Positions 24,563 to 33,893 of a stretch of DNA of 64,000 nt are shown here, in pieces. How positions within the stretch are numbered: the stretch's first letter is position 1; the number at the start of each line of letters is the position of its first letter. A model generated the notes under the pieces. The model was given only the letters and a program-made list of their open reading frames with translations. It searched no databases and had not been told where the DNA came from. The stretch is from Eubacterium sp. (GTDB taxonomy: Bacteria; Bacillota; Clostridia; Lachnospirales; Lachnospiraceae): assembly GCA_017430325.1 (NCBI GenBank), contig JAFRNE010000038.1, positions 1 through 64,000 of the forward strand, read 5' to 3'. The translations under genes and the position numbers were made by a program.

Positions 24563-26278
24563 TTATTTAATTATTATATTGGAAAAATAGTAATCATTCA
24601 GGATATCATCATAATATTCCGAGCGGTGATTACCCGGTATGTCAGCGATAAATGAATTATCTACTGAATACACTTCGCAAAGTACGCTTTCATATATTCC
24701 GGAGCCACCCGCCTCGATACGCTCTTTCATGGCCGCCTCATAATCCTTCTGGTTCTTATATACATATCCATAATGATTGAAGTAATTTTCATCCATTGAA
24801 GGACATTCGTAGAACATTTCCTTTTCCCAGTGATGATCCTTCGAGAGAAATGAATCACTTACGTTAAAATACGGATGGAAGGCCGTTCCCGAAACCGAAC
24901 TGTATTCCGGATCATCCCAGGTCGAATCAACCATATACCAGACATCGTCTATCTTCACCTGGCTCCATGCATGCTTTCCGGAACCAGCCGAGCCATATAC
25001 AACCTTATTTTCTATCCCTGCCCTTGTAAGAAGAAGGCTGAAAGCTTTTGAATAGCCGTCACATACAGCTTCATGATTCACAAGCGCACCATAGGCAGAA
25101 TGCTGAACATCGTACGGTGAATCGGCACCGATATATTTTACAGTACTGATAAGCCTGTCATGCAGCGCAAGTTCGATCTCAAAATCACTCATTCCAGGAG
25201 TTACAACTTCATTGTAAACCTTCTCGACCTCTTCTCTTAGAGCTATCGCATTCTTTCTGTCTTCAGGTATTTCCTCACCATAAACGATATTTCTGTAAAC
25301 ATAGCCACAATCCGAACGAGTTATGGTGATCCTTATCCTGATGACATCTTTGTTCACTTCATTCCAGTAATAGGTCTCACTCAGATTCGCATAAATACTA
25401 TGGAAGTAAAAACCCGTCTGAATGGTACTGAACTGATCACCTATCTTCTTAGAAATAAATATTTCAGCCATTCCCGTTGCACCTTTGTCAACGAGATACA
25501 TCAGATACTCGCCCGCCTCCACCATAGTTTCATACACATCATGCTTTCCGTAGGTTTTTCCACTCTCATCATCCGATCCCTGATTCTGATCATCTATACC
25601 TGACTGTTCATATATATAATCGAAAGGATTCGTTGATGTACTGTCTTCGCCGGTGTCCTCGGTATATTCGGTATCATCTACGGTGTTATCATCTGTATCT
25701 TCGGTACTATCTTCGGTACTATCTTCGGTATCATCAATCGTACCGTCACCGGTGTTATCAGGATCAGTTTGTTCTGTGGATGGCTCTTCTGTAACGTCCT
25801 CGTCAGGTCCTTCTCCATCGAGATAGAAAAACTCCTCTCTGTTTGCCGGAACCTTCTTGCCCACATTATAAGTAGAAGGATAGCCCGCAACACGTTTCGG
25901 TTCACGTTTCCTTCTTAAAAGATCCCTGCCGACGCCTATACCACCTATAAGGAGACACACAACGACCAGTATTATTACGCCTCTGCTCACCTTAGTCTTA
26001 GGAGGATTCGTATTTGTACTGAATATCGGATCGTTCTGCATCATCTGCTGACGGATAATCTGCTGTCTTGCCCTCGGATCATGCTCATATGATACTCCCA
26101 GCTTATCTAAGGGATCGGTCATGTTATTCTGATACATATTATTCGGGGCAGGATCAGCCGGTCTGTTTATCGGATTACCATAACGATCTCTCAGTTGTAC
26201 GTGATCAAGGTTATAATTATTATCATTATTATTAAAATTGTTATTTTCATTATTATTGAAATTATTCTCGTTATCCAC
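24563..26278 (-). CDS. Membrane-anchored transglutaminase-like domain protein
   Basis: 571 residues from GTG 26278, preceded by GGAG. The N-terminus (1-24) is almost all Asn and Asp/Glu; a membrane helix (about 100-117) follows, then an acidic Asp/Thr/Glu linker (155-245, repeats of TEDS) and an external domain. Residues 365-460 carry the transglutaminase/papain triad Cys406 (AVCDGYSKAF), His436 (HAWSQV) and Asp451 (DSTWDDP). Such bacterial domains are thought to be proteases or cross-linking enzymes at the cell surface. Single-gene unit; substrate unknown. Confidence 0.85.
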   Translation of the reverse strand: MDNENNFNNNENNNFNNNDNNYNLDHVQLRDRYGNPINRPADPAPNNMYQNNMTDPLDKLGVSYEHDPRARQQIIRQQMMQNDPIFSTNTNPPKTKVSRGVIILVVVCLLIGGIGVGRDLLRRKREPKRVAGYPSTYNVGKKVPANREEFFYLDGEGPDEDVTEEPSTEQTDPDNTGDGTIDDTEDSTEDSTEDTDDNTVDDTEYTEDTGEDSTSTNPFDYIYEQSGIDDQNQGSDDESGKTYGKHDVYETMVEAGEYLMYLVDKGATGMAEIFISKKIGDQFSTIQTGFYFHSIYANLSETYYWNEVNKDVIRIRITITRSDCGYVYRNIVYGEEIPEDRKNAIALREEVEKVYNEVVTPGMSDFEIELALHDRLISTVKYIGADSPYDVQHSAYGALVNHEAVCDGYSKAFSLLLTRAGIENKVVYGSAGSGKHAWSQVKIDDVWYMVDSTWDDPEYSSVSGTAFHPYFNVSDSFLSKDHHWEKEMFYECPSMDENYFNHYGYVYKNQKDYEAAMKERIEAGGSGIYESVLCEVYSVDNSFIADIPGNHRSEYYDDILNDYYFSNIIIK

Positions 26279-26468
26279 TATGATCTCCGTAAATTATTCA
26301 TATTTCTCTGCAATTATACTCTAAAAAGCGTTTATTTACAGCATAATAATTGTTTTTTTACAGAATATTTTTTTCCAAGTCATACTTTGTTCATATTTGA
26401 GCTGTATATTTATTTCAACGAGGTAAGTTAAACTTCTTTTCATAGTTTCATAGTTTAGATAAGGAAAA

Positions 26469-26492
26469 AGAACCGCAGGATGTAGCGGTTCT
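26469..26492 (+). terminator. Orphan intrinsic terminator
   Basis: AGAACCGC pairs with GCGGTTCT around eight bases, with TTTTT after it on the plus strand and TTTTT after it on the minus strand. It lies between two divergent genes, so it does not terminate either of them. Confidence 0.7.
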
Positions 26493-26533
26493 TTTTACGT
26501 TAAGCATATATAACCATTCTCTGCACTTATCTG

Positions 26534-26607
26534 TTGCAAAATATCCCCCAAAGCGTGTATACTATATTAGTGATTGTTATTGCTGGTAAGAGGTTTTGTC
26601 TCTTACC
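26534..26607 (+). promoter_or_regulatory. Promoter and leader hairpin of the PHP phosphatase gene
   Basis: TTGCAA (26534-26539), 18-base spacer and TATACT (26558-26563). The leader then contains a perfect eight-pair hairpin, GGTAAGAG/CTCTTACC (26585-26607), ending about 14 bases before the ribosome binding site. No T-run follows, so it is not a terminator. Confidence 0.55.
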
Positions 26608-26630
26608 TTATGTAGTTTATGGAGGTGCTT

Positions 26631-27473
26631 ATGATACCTGATTATCATTTACATACAAGATTTTCCGGTGATTGCGAAACCGATGTCGAGCAGCTTATTA
26701 CTACTGCCCGCAGTCTTGGCATGGATTCCATCTGCATAACCGATCATAATGACCTGGATTTTCCTAAGACTCCCGACGATGTAACCTTCGATCTGGATAT
26801 CGATAATTACATGTCATATCTGAAGGAGCTCAAGCTGAAGTTCCAGTCTCCTGATTTTCTTCAGGATGATATCGTTCCTTTCAGTCTGCGCATCGGCCTT
26901 GAGCAGGGTGTCATGCCTTCTACCTGTGAGAAGCTTAACACCTACAGCAAGGATCATCCGGGACTTGATTTCATCATCTGCTCTACTCATGTTGTTGATG
27001 ATATGGATCCATATTATAAGGAGTATTTTGAAGGAAGAGACGAAAAAGAAGCCTACACGCGTTATTTCGAGTCCATGCTTTATAATACCGAGCATTTTGA
27101 TGATTATAATGTTTATGGCCACATCGATTACATACTCCGCTACGGTCCGTCCAAAGCAGACCATTTCAGAGATTGGAAGTTCATCGAGATAATCGAGGCC
27201 GCTTTCAAGAATATTATTTATAACGGCAAGGGGATCGAGATAAATACAGGAAGCCTCTACAGAGGTCTTTCTTACATGCATCCTCATGATGATATACTTA
27301 AACTGTACAGGGAAATGGGCGGCGAGATAATCACCGTTGGAAGTGATGCCCATGACCTTACACACGTCGGTTACGCCTTTGACGAAGCCGCAAAGAGGCT
27401 CAGACAGTTCGGATTCAGATTCTACTGCACCTTCAGGGACATGAAGCCAACCTTCGTTCCTATCGAAATGTAA
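26631..27473 (+). CDS. PHP-type histidinol-phosphatase (HisK/HisJ-like)
   Basis: 280 residues from ATG 26631; the ATG at 26619 is upstream of, and overlaps, the GGAGG that serves it. The PHP metal-binding motifs DYHLHTRFSGD at the N-terminus, ICITDHND, the central ICSTHVV and the C-terminal VGSDAHD are all present. The enzyme would remove phosphate from histidinol phosphate in histidine synthesis, though some PHP proteins act on other phosphates. It is followed 48 bases later by metA on the same strand. Confidence 0.85.
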   Translation: MIPDYHLHTRFSGDCETDVEQLITTARSLGMDSICITDHNDLDFPKTPDDVTFDLDIDNYMSYLKELKLKFQSPDFLQDDIVPFSLRIGLEQGVMPSTCEKLNTYSKDHPGLDFIICSTHVVDDMDPYYKEYFEGRDEKEAYTRYFESMLYNTEHFDDYNVYGHIDYILRYGPSKADHFRDWKFIEIIEAAFKNIIYNGKGIEINTGSLYRGLSYMHPHDDILKLYREMGGEIITVGSDAHDLTHVGYAFDEAAKRLRQFGFRFYCTFRDMKPTFVPIEM

Positions 27474-27521
27474 TGATCAGCTGTCAGCCAATGAAACTAT
27501 CAGAAAAAGGACGTGATAAAT

Positions 27522-28430
27522 ATGCCTATCAGAATAGATAATGACTTTCCGGTAAAGAAAATACTTGAAGATGAAAATATATTTGTCATGGACGAACACC
27601 GCGCGACTACGCAGGATATCCGCCCTATTGACATATTGATACTCAATCTTATGCCTCTTAAGGAGGATACAGAGCTTCAGCTCCTCAGAAGCCTTTCAAA
27701 CACTCCTCTGCAGGTAAATATAACCTTTATAAGAACCGTTTCCTATGAGTCGAAGCATACTTCACTCTCACACCTTGAGAGATTCTATTCCGACTTCAAC
27801 ACAGTTAAGAGCCGTAAATGGGATGGTCTTATAATCACAGGCGCACCTGTTGAGAAGCTTGAATTTGAGGATGTTGAATATTGGAAGGAGCTCTGCTCCA
27901 TCATGGAGTGGGCCAAGACAAATGTCACTTCCACTCTTCATATCTGCTGGGGTGCCCAGGCAGGTCTCTACTACCACTACGGTGTAGGTAAATTCGAGCT
28001 TCCTGCAAAGCTTTCAGGTATCTATCCTCAGTATACAGTTCATAGAAAGACTGAAATAGTTCGTGGTTTCGACGACACCTTCCTTGTACCGGTCTCAAGA
28101 TATACCGGCATCAAGCGTGAAGATATAGAAGCCGTTCCGGACCTCAGGATCATAGCTGATTCTTACGTTACCGGTCCATATATCATAATCGATAAGAACG
28201 GCAAAAATATATTTGTAAACGGTCATCCGGAATATGATACCTATACACTTGATCAGGAATACAAGAGAGACCTTAAGAAAGGTATCAATCCTGATATTCC
28301 TGTGAACTACTATCCTGACGACGATCCTGCAGAGGATCCGGTTAAGTCATGGAGATGTCATGCAAATATGCTTTATACCAATTGGTTGAATTACTATGTA
28401 TATCAGATGACACCATATGATTGGAGATAG
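27522..28430 (+). CDS. metA: Homoserine O-acetyltransferase of the MetA family
   Basis: 302 residues from ATG 27522 (MPIRI, the family start). Catalytic Cys142 (LHICWGAQ), His in VNGHPEYD with Glu two residues on. Residue 111 is Glu; in characterised MetA enzymes Glu at this site gives acetyl-CoA use, while E. coli has Gly111 and uses succinyl-CoA. The product O-acetylhomoserine enters methionine synthesis. No SAM riboswitch or T-box is visible in the 48 bases upstream; expression probably comes from the PHP gene promoter. Confidence 0.95.
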   Translation: MPIRIDNDFPVKKILEDENIFVMDEHRATTQDIRPIDILILNLMPLKEDTELQLLRSLSNTPLQVNITFIRTVSYESKHTSLSHLERFYSDFNTVKSRKWDGLIITGAPVEKLEFEDVEYWKELCSIMEWAKTNVTSTLHICWGAQAGLYYHYGVGKFELPAKLSGIYPQYTVHRKTEIVRGFDDTFLVPVSRYTGIKREDIEAVPDLRIIADSYVTGPYIIIDKNGKNIFVNGHPEYDTYTLDQEYKRDLKKGINPDIPVNYYPDDDPAEDPVKSWRCHANMLYTNWLNYYVYQMTPYDWR

Positions 28431-28461
28431 TTGCGTTACAATACATATGCTATTAACGGAC

Positions 28462-28530
28462 GAAGCACGTGATATATATTCCCTCGGTTGTAGATAAAAT
28501 ACGCCCTCAGGAACATACATCACGTGCTTC
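28462..28530. repeat. Long perfect-stem structure between convergent genes
   Basis: GAAGCACGTGAT (28462-28473) and ATCACGTGCTTC (28519-28530) pair perfectly over 12 bases, enclosing a second TTCC/GGAA stem and a 25-base loop. A short T-rich stretch follows on the plus strand. It may act as a bidirectional terminator for metA and ligA, though it is larger than usual. A second dyad, ATATGATC-GATCT-GATCATAT (28632-28652), abuts the ligA stop. Confidence 0.55.
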
Positions 28531-28654
28531 TGTCTTTCTAAACGGATATACCGATGTATTTCCACTACACTATTAATTTATATACTATCCTATAGTTTTT
28601 CTTATTGATCAACCATGAGTCTTCTTTCGATATATGATCGATCTGATCATATCA

Positions 28655-30610
28655 TTATAATGATTTGTAGTCTTCCTCAGAAATTACCGGGATGCCGAGT
28701 TCGCGGGCTTTTTTATTTTTGCCGGAATTGGAGGTTATATCGTTATTGATGAGGTATGATGTGTTCTTTGATACCGAGCCGGCAACCTTACCGCCGCGGG
28801 CCTCAATCTCTGCTTTAAGCTCATCACGGTTTGCGTAAGTATTAAGGGAACCAGTGATAACAAAGGTCTTGCCTGCAAGATCCTGATTCTCACTGACTGC
28901 GCTCTTCTCAAAGCTGAGTATAGCTGCCAGTTCATCATAAAGAGCGATGTTTTCCGGCTTACTGAAGTAAGCAGCGAAATCACCCGCGATAACATCACCT
29001 ATACCTTCTACCTCACTCAGCTCTTCTGCACCGGAAGTCTTGATCTTCTCAGGGTCCTCATCAAAATGCTTGGCAATAAGCTTTGCATTCTGAACTCCGA
29101 CACCCGGAATACCAAGCGCATAGATAAATGCAGCAACCGTAACCTTCTTGGAAGCCTCGATCGCATCCATTATATTTGTGAAGGACTTCTCGCCGAAGCC
29201 TTCCATCGTTACTATCTCATCACGAAATCTGCTGAGCTTATAGAAATCGGTATAATTTCTTATAAAGCCTTTGTCAACGAACTTCTCTATCGTCGCCTCA
29301 GAAAGGCCGTCAATATTCATTGCATTTCTTGAAACAAAAAGTGAAAAGCTCTTTATATTCTTTGCCGGACATTCCGGATTCTCGCACACAAGAGTCTCAG
29401 TGCCGTTATCATTCTTTATGCATGTTTTGCCACCACAGGACGGACAGGTCTCAGGTATCTCAAGCTTGCCTGAACGTGTAAGATTCTCAGCGATCTGAGG
29501 TATGATCATATTTGCCTTATAGACCGTGATCCTGTCGCCTATTCCCAGACAAAGTTCCTTCATGATACTGATATTATGAACGCTGGCACGGCTGACAGTC
29601 GTACCCTCAAGCTCTACAGGGTCAAATACAGCCACCGGATTTATAAGTCCGGTCCTAGAAGGACTCCATTCGATCATCTGCAGAGTTGTCTCTGCCTGCT
29701 CATCCTTCCACTTGAAGGCAATAGCATTTCTTGGGAACTTTGCTGTACGCCCAAGACTTCTTCCATATTCAACATCCTCAAAGGAAAGAACCAATCCGTC
29801 GGAAGGGAAATCATTCTCTTCAATCTTATCCGAAAACCACTTGATGGTATCGATTATAGTTCCAGGTGTTACTTTCTTATATTCAACAACCTCAAAGCCA
29901 AGGCCTGAAAGGAATTCAAAACGCTTGATAAATGAATTATCAAAGGAAGCCACAAGCTCTTCATCATCCGGCTCAACCAGCGAAAATGCATAGAATCTGA
30001 CATTTCTTTCAGCTGTGATCTTACTGCTGAGCTGACGCACCGAACCACTGCAGAGATTACGCGGATTCTTGTATTTTGCATCTATGTCCGCAATACCTGC
30101 ATTTATTTTCTCAAAATCAGAATATGTTATTATAGCCTCGCCTCTCAGGGAAAGCTTACCCTTATAAGAAATCTTTGCCGGAATATTCACAAAGGTCTTG
30201 GCATTGGCCGTAATAACTTCTCCGATCTCACCGTTTCCGCGTGTAACAGCCTTGATAAGCTCACCGTTTTCATAGGTAAGCACAACCGTAAGACCGTCCA
30301 TCTTCCAGGAAAGGACTCCCTCCTTACCGTTCAGCCAGTCACGAAGCGCCTCAGGATCCTTGGTCTTATCCAGAGAAAGCATAGGCTGTGGATGCGCTTC
30401 TTTTGGAAGTGAGCTTACAACCTCATATCCGACCTTCTGCGTCGGGCTGTTTGCCAGAACTGTTCCGGTTTCCTCTTCTAGTTTACATAACTCATCATAC
30501 AGAGCATCGTACTCGAGATTACTCATGATCTCATGATCTTCCATATAGTAAGCCTTAGATGCTTCATTCAGGATCTGTACAAGCTCTTTAATTCTATCAA
30601 TACTATTCAT
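28655..30610 (-). CDS. ligA: NAD-dependent DNA ligase LigA
   Basis: 651 residues, complete. An N-terminal NAD-binding region (YYMEDHEIMSNLEYDALYDEL split over 21-41), the adenylation lysine Lys103 in KMDG, OB-fold, a four-cysteine zinc site (CPSCGG and CENPECP), helix-hairpin-helix repeats and a C-terminal BRCT domain (about 575-650) occur in the usual order. It seals nicks in replication and repair. It begins 12 bases after a HerA-like ATPase gene, with an AGAGG site. Confidence 0.97.
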   Translation of the reverse strand: MNSIDRIKELVQILNEASKAYYMEDHEIMSNLEYDALYDELCKLEEETGTVLANSPTQKVGYEVVSSLPKEAHPQPMLSLDKTKDPEALRDWLNGKEGVLSWKMDGLTVVLTYENGELIKAVTRGNGEIGEVITANAKTFVNIPAKISYKGKLSLRGEAIITYSDFEKINAGIADIDAKYKNPRNLCSGSVRQLSSKITAERNVRFYAFSLVEPDDEELVASFDNSFIKRFEFLSGLGFEVVEYKKVTPGTIIDTIKWFSDKIEENDFPSDGLVLSFEDVEYGRSLGRTAKFPRNAIAFKWKDEQAETTLQMIEWSPSRTGLINPVAVFDPVELEGTTVSRASVHNISIMKELCLGIGDRITVYKANMIIPQIAENLTRSGKLEIPETCPSCGGKTCIKNDNGTETLVCENPECPAKNIKSFSLFVSRNAMNIDGLSEATIEKFVDKGFIRNYTDFYKLSRFRDEIVTMEGFGEKSFTNIMDAIEASKKVTVAAFIYALGIPGVGVQNAKLIAKHFDEDPEKIKTSGAEELSEVEGIGDVIAGDFAAYFSKPENIALYDELAAILSFEKSAVSENQDLAGKTFVITGSLNTYANRDELKAEIEARGGKVAGSVSKNTSYLINNDITSNSGKNKKARELGIPVISEEDYKSL

Positions 30611-30622
30611 TATAAACCTCTT

Positions 30623-32191
30623 TTATCGTCTCATAAACGTTCCGAAGAAATTACGCGCGAAGCTCTCGGTAACCTTACGTCCGAACTTATCCATTTCCTT
30701 CTGACGTCTCTGTCTTTCCTTCTCAGCCTCACGTTCTTCTCTTTCACGCTGCTTCTGATACTCACGCTCCTGCCTATCTCTTTCCTTCTGAAGCTCACGC
30801 TCATATCTCTGACGTTCCTTCTCCGCCTCAGCCTCAGCCTTAAGTCTCTGCTTCTCAAGCTCAAGCTTTTCAGCCTCCATAGCAGCAAATCTTTCCTCAG
30901 CCTCAGCTCTTCTCTGAAGGAATTCAAATGCAGAGTCTCTGTCGAAGAAGTCTTTATATTTAATATTAAGTCTGTCATTCATTATCGCGAGATTTCTCTC
31001 GTTATCCTCAATCGCACCCATCTGGCTCTGTGGCGGCAGGATCTTCGCCTGCTTAACGATGGTCGGAACACCTTCCTCATCAAGCACTGAAATAAGTGCT
31101 TCACCGGTTCCGAGAGCCTGAAGTGCATCAACTGTATTTATCTCAGGATTCTCTCTGAAGGAAAGCGCAGCCGCCTTGATATTCTTCTGCTCAGCAGGTG
31201 TATATGCACGAAGGGCATGCTGAACCTTATTACCAAGCTGTGCAAGTACAGGATCCGGAATATCTCTCGGATTCTGTGTTACAAAGAAGATGCCAACGCC
31301 CTTTGAACGGATAAGCTTAACTGTCTGCTCGATCTTGGTCATGAGAGCCTTCGGCGCATCATCAAAGAGCATATGTGCCTCATCAAAGAAGAATACCATC
31401 TTAGGCTTAGCCATATCTCCTGCCTCAGGAAGCATCTCGAAAAGCTCGGAAATAAGCCAGAGCATGAAAGTTGCATACATAGTCGGACTCTGCATAAGTT
31501 TCTGGCAGTCAAGTATCTGTATCCTGCCTCTGCCGTCTGCCTCAGGTATGAACCAGTCCTTGATATCGATAGCCGGCTCCCCGAAGAATACTTCTCCGCC
31601 CTCAGCCTCAAGAGCAACAACGGATCTTGTGATGGCTGCAAGACTCTGCTTAGCCATATTTCCGTAAGTAATGCTGTATTTATCAGCGTTCTCGCTTACA
31701 TGCTTCAGCATCGCCTTAAGGTCTTTCGTATCAATAAGAAGCAGCTTCTCATCGTCAGCGATCTTAAATATGATAGTCAGTATGTCTGCCTGTGTATCGT
31801 TAAGTCCGAGAACTCTTCCCAGAAGAAGCGGTCCCATCTCTGAAATAGTCGTTCTAAGCGCAAGTCCGCCCTCCTGAAATACATCCCAGAAGGTTGCAGG
31901 ATAAGACTTAAGTGCAAAGCCTGCATCATTAAGAGACATCTTTTCAACACGCTTTGCAACGTTCTCATTCATGACGCCTTCCTTGATCATTCCCGCAAGA
32001 TCACCCTTGGCATCCGCAAGAAATACAGGCACGCCCGCATCACTGAAGGACTCAGCCAGCACCTTCAGCGTAACTGTCTTACCTGTACCTGTCGCACCGG
32101 CGATAAGTCCGTGTCTGTTCGCCATCTGCGGATAGATATAAATATTCTCATCTCCTGATTTTCCAACAAGTATCTTGTTCTCGTATAACAT
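30623..32191 (-). CDS. HerA-like ATPase of the DUF853 family
   Basis: 522 residues with a GGGAGG site. Walker A GATGTGKT near 31-38, FLADAKGDLAG, Walker B VFFFDEAHMLF near 275, sensor FVTQNPRDIPD and an arginine-rich C-terminal region. Residues 415-505 are a long charged coiled coil rich in Arg/Glu. The DUF853 family (YjgR-type) is related to the archaeal DNA-end-resection helicase HerA but its role is unproven. It sits directly before ligA and is probably co-transcribed, which suggests a DNA function. Confidence 0.88.
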   Translation of the reverse strand: MLYENKILVGKSGDENIYIYPQMANRHGLIAGATGTGKTVTLKVLAESFSDAGVPVFLADAKGDLAGMIKEGVMNENVAKRVEKMSLNDAGFALKSYPATFWDVFQEGGLALRTTISEMGPLLLGRVLGLNDTQADILTIIFKIADDEKLLLIDTKDLKAMLKHVSENADKYSITYGNMAKQSLAAITRSVVALEAEGGEVFFGEPAIDIKDWFIPEADGRGRIQILDCQKLMQSPTMYATFMLWLISELFEMLPEAGDMAKPKMVFFFDEAHMLFDDAPKALMTKIEQTVKLIRSKGVGIFFVTQNPRDIPDPVLAQLGNKVQHALRAYTPAEQKNIKAAALSFRENPEINTVDALQALGTGEALISVLDEEGVPTIVKQAKILPPQSQMGAIEDNERNLAIMNDRLNIKYKDFFDRDSAFEFLQRRAEAEERFAAMEAEKLELEKQRLKAEAEAEKERQRYERELQKERDRQEREYQKQREREEREAEKERQRRQKEMDKFGRKVTESFARNFFGTFMRR

Positions 32192-32279
32192 ACTGTAACC
32201 TCCCGATATTTATATTATAGTTTTATTTTTCCCTATCATTATCTTTTATAACGTTTTTGACCTGTCAACAGCTTCCCGT

Positions 32280-33005
32280 TTATTCTCTCTTACTTCCCTC
32301 ATCAACCATTCGTCTGAGTTCTCTCTCTTCAACAGCTGTGAGCGTTCTGTACTGTCCCGGCTTCAGGTCCCCGAGATTTATATTCATCTCTCTGATCCTC
32401 TTCAGAAATACAACCTTGTAACCGAAGTATTCGCACATCCTTCTGATCTGGCGGTTGAGTCCCTGGGTCAGGACTATCCTGAAGGACCTTGCCCCCTGCT
32501 TCTCAACTATGCATTTCTTCGTCACCGTATCGAGGATCGGAACGCCGCCTCTCATTCCCTTAATGAAATCAGGCGTTATCTCTTTATCGACTCTGACAAC
32601 ATATTCCTTCTCGTGGCCGTTTCTTGAACGCTGTATCTTATTCGCCAGCTCACCGTCTGTTGTGAGAAGGAGCAGACCCTGCGAATCCTTATCAAGTCGT
32701 CCCACATAGATAAGCTTCTCAGGAATATCAAGCTTTCTGAAGATGCTGTCCTTGTCAGCCTCCTTCGCGGTACAGACCAGTCCCAGCGGCTTATTATAGA
32801 CGTAGATCACATTCTTCTGCTTCTCACCTACGACCACGCCCTTATACGCGACCTCATCCCCCGGAAATACAGCCGCCCCCATCACAGCGACCTCACCGTT
32901 TATGGTAATATTTCCTTTTTCGATCTCCTCGTCGGCCTTTCTTCTCGAAAGAACACCGGCCGAACTCAGATATTTATTTATTCTTATTCCTTTCGGATCA
33001 GACAT
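32280..33005 (-). CDS. rluF: RluF-like 23S rRNA pseudouridine synthase
   Basis: 241 residues from ATG 33005, just after AAGGTG; an upstream ATG is less likely. An N-terminal S4 RNA-binding domain (RINKYLSSAGVLSRRKAD) and the catalytic Asp in GRLDKDSQGLLLL are clear. HEKEYVVRVD, TVTKKC and QGLNRQIRRMCEYFGYKV match RluF more closely than RluB or RsuA. It would isomerise a uridine of 23S rRNA. Confidence 0.88.
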   Translation of the reverse strand: MSDPKGIRINKYLSSAGVLSRRKADEEIEKGNITINGEVAVMGAAVFPGDEVAYKGVVVGEKQKNVIYVYNKPLGLVCTAKEADKDSIFRKLDIPEKLIYVGRLDKDSQGLLLLTTDGELANKIQRSRNGHEKEYVVRVDKEITPDFIKGMRGGVPILDTVTKKCIVEKQGARSFRIVLTQGLNRQIRRMCEYFGYKVVFLKRIREMNINLGDLKPGQYRTLTAVEERELRRMVDEGSKRE

Positions 33006-33308
33006 ATTTATCACCTTTTTCCGCCTGTTCATAGCGAACAAGCGGACTCTTTATATTCTATAAGTATTATTTAACACTCACACTCCTATATTTTACCACA
33101 TCACAGGTCCTGCCGCACTCTATTATTCATTAATAATATTAAGTATTATTGCTATTTTTCTAAATATTCTTAAAAATAACACTTGAATAATTACAAATAA
33201 TTATATATACTTGGGGTTGTCACATGAATATGTATCATCGATATGAATCCCTGATACTATCCATCAGAACAGCGGCTTTCCGCAAATCATATCAGAGGAG
33301 ATAAACTC
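33006..33308. other. AT-rich divergent intergenic region with the lrp promoter
   Basis: Separates divergent rluF and lrp-type genes. It contains repeated TAATATT/AATAATA stretches around 33120-33180 and a promoter TTGAAT (33183-33188), 17-base spacer, TATACT (33206-33211) for the regulator. No ORF is evident; the AT-rich repeats may hold an autoregulation site. Confidence 0.55.
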
Positions 33309-33770
33309 ATGGAAAAAATGGACAAGATAGATAAAAAGCTTCTCAGTCTTTTACAGGAAAATGCAAGATATCCACTCAAATACCTTGCAAGCCAGGTATT
33401 CCTTTCATCACCTGCTGTTTCCGCTCGTATCGAAAGACTTGAAAAACAGGGAATAATCAGTGGTTATCACGCAGATGTTGAGCCGGTCACACTTGGCTAT
33501 CACATCACTGCATTTATAAATCTTCAGCTTGAGCCGAAGCAGAAACCGGAGTTTTATCCTTTCATCAGCTCATGCCCTAACGTTCTTGAATGCAACTGTG
33601 TCACAGGAACCTTCTCGATGCTCATCAAGGTTTGTTTCCCAAGCACACAGGCGCTGGATACCTTCATCGGACATCTTCAGGAATACGGCAAGACAGAGAC
33701 ACAGATTGTCTTCTCTACTCCTGTTAAAAACCGCGGCATCAACATCACAGAGCTTGAGCCGACTGAATAA
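33309..33770 (+). CDS. Lrp/AsnC-family transcriptional regulator
   Basis: 153 residues with an AGAGGAG site. An N-terminal helix-turn-helix (about 3-60; SSPAVSARIERLEKQGIISGY) is followed by an AsnC-type ligand/dimer domain (about 68-150) with VLECNCVTGTFSMLIKV. Such proteins form octamers and respond to amino acids. It lies alone with a promoter and a terminator (33838-33867), so no target is indicated beyond possible autoregulation. Confidence 0.92.
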   Translation: MEKMDKIDKKLLSLLQENARYPLKYLASQVFLSSPAVSARIERLEKQGIISGYHADVEPVTLGYHITAFINLQLEPKQKPEFYPFISSCPNVLECNCVTGTFSMLIKVCFPSTQALDTFIGHLQEYGKTETQIVFSTPVKNRGINITELEPTE

Positions 33771-33837
33771 TATCAGACAAACGATCAAAAACTATTATAT
33801 TGATTAAATATCCGTAAAAATCCGTGATCTATAAACA

Positions 33838-33867
33838 AAAAAACCGTTCGTCGCGAACGGTTTTTTT
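33838..33867 (+). terminator. Bidirectional intrinsic terminator
   Basis: AAACCGTTCG and CGAACGGTTT pair perfectly around TCG, with A- and T-tracts on both sides. It serves the lrp-type gene and the convergent membrane protein gene. Confidence 0.92.
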
Positions 33868-33893
33868 AGTATCATCGATTATCGTATCAACAA

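Larger units (their letters stand above)
26279..26630. other. Divergent intergenic region with an orphan terminator
   Basis: This gap of about 350 bases holds no gene that I can support. Its features are a hairpin with T-tract at 26469-26492 that has no gene before it on either strand, the promoter at 26534-26563 and a hairpin in the leader at 26585-26607. The part 26300-26460 is very AT-rich and could encode a short RNA. Confidence 0.5.

Noticed and set aside
26585-26607. Leader hairpin of the PHP gene as a terminator
   Set aside because: No T-run follows and the gene starts closely after; kept as a leader hairpin only.
27474-27521. Possible SAM riboswitch or T-box before metA
   Set aside because: Only 48 bases separate the genes and no such structure is visible.
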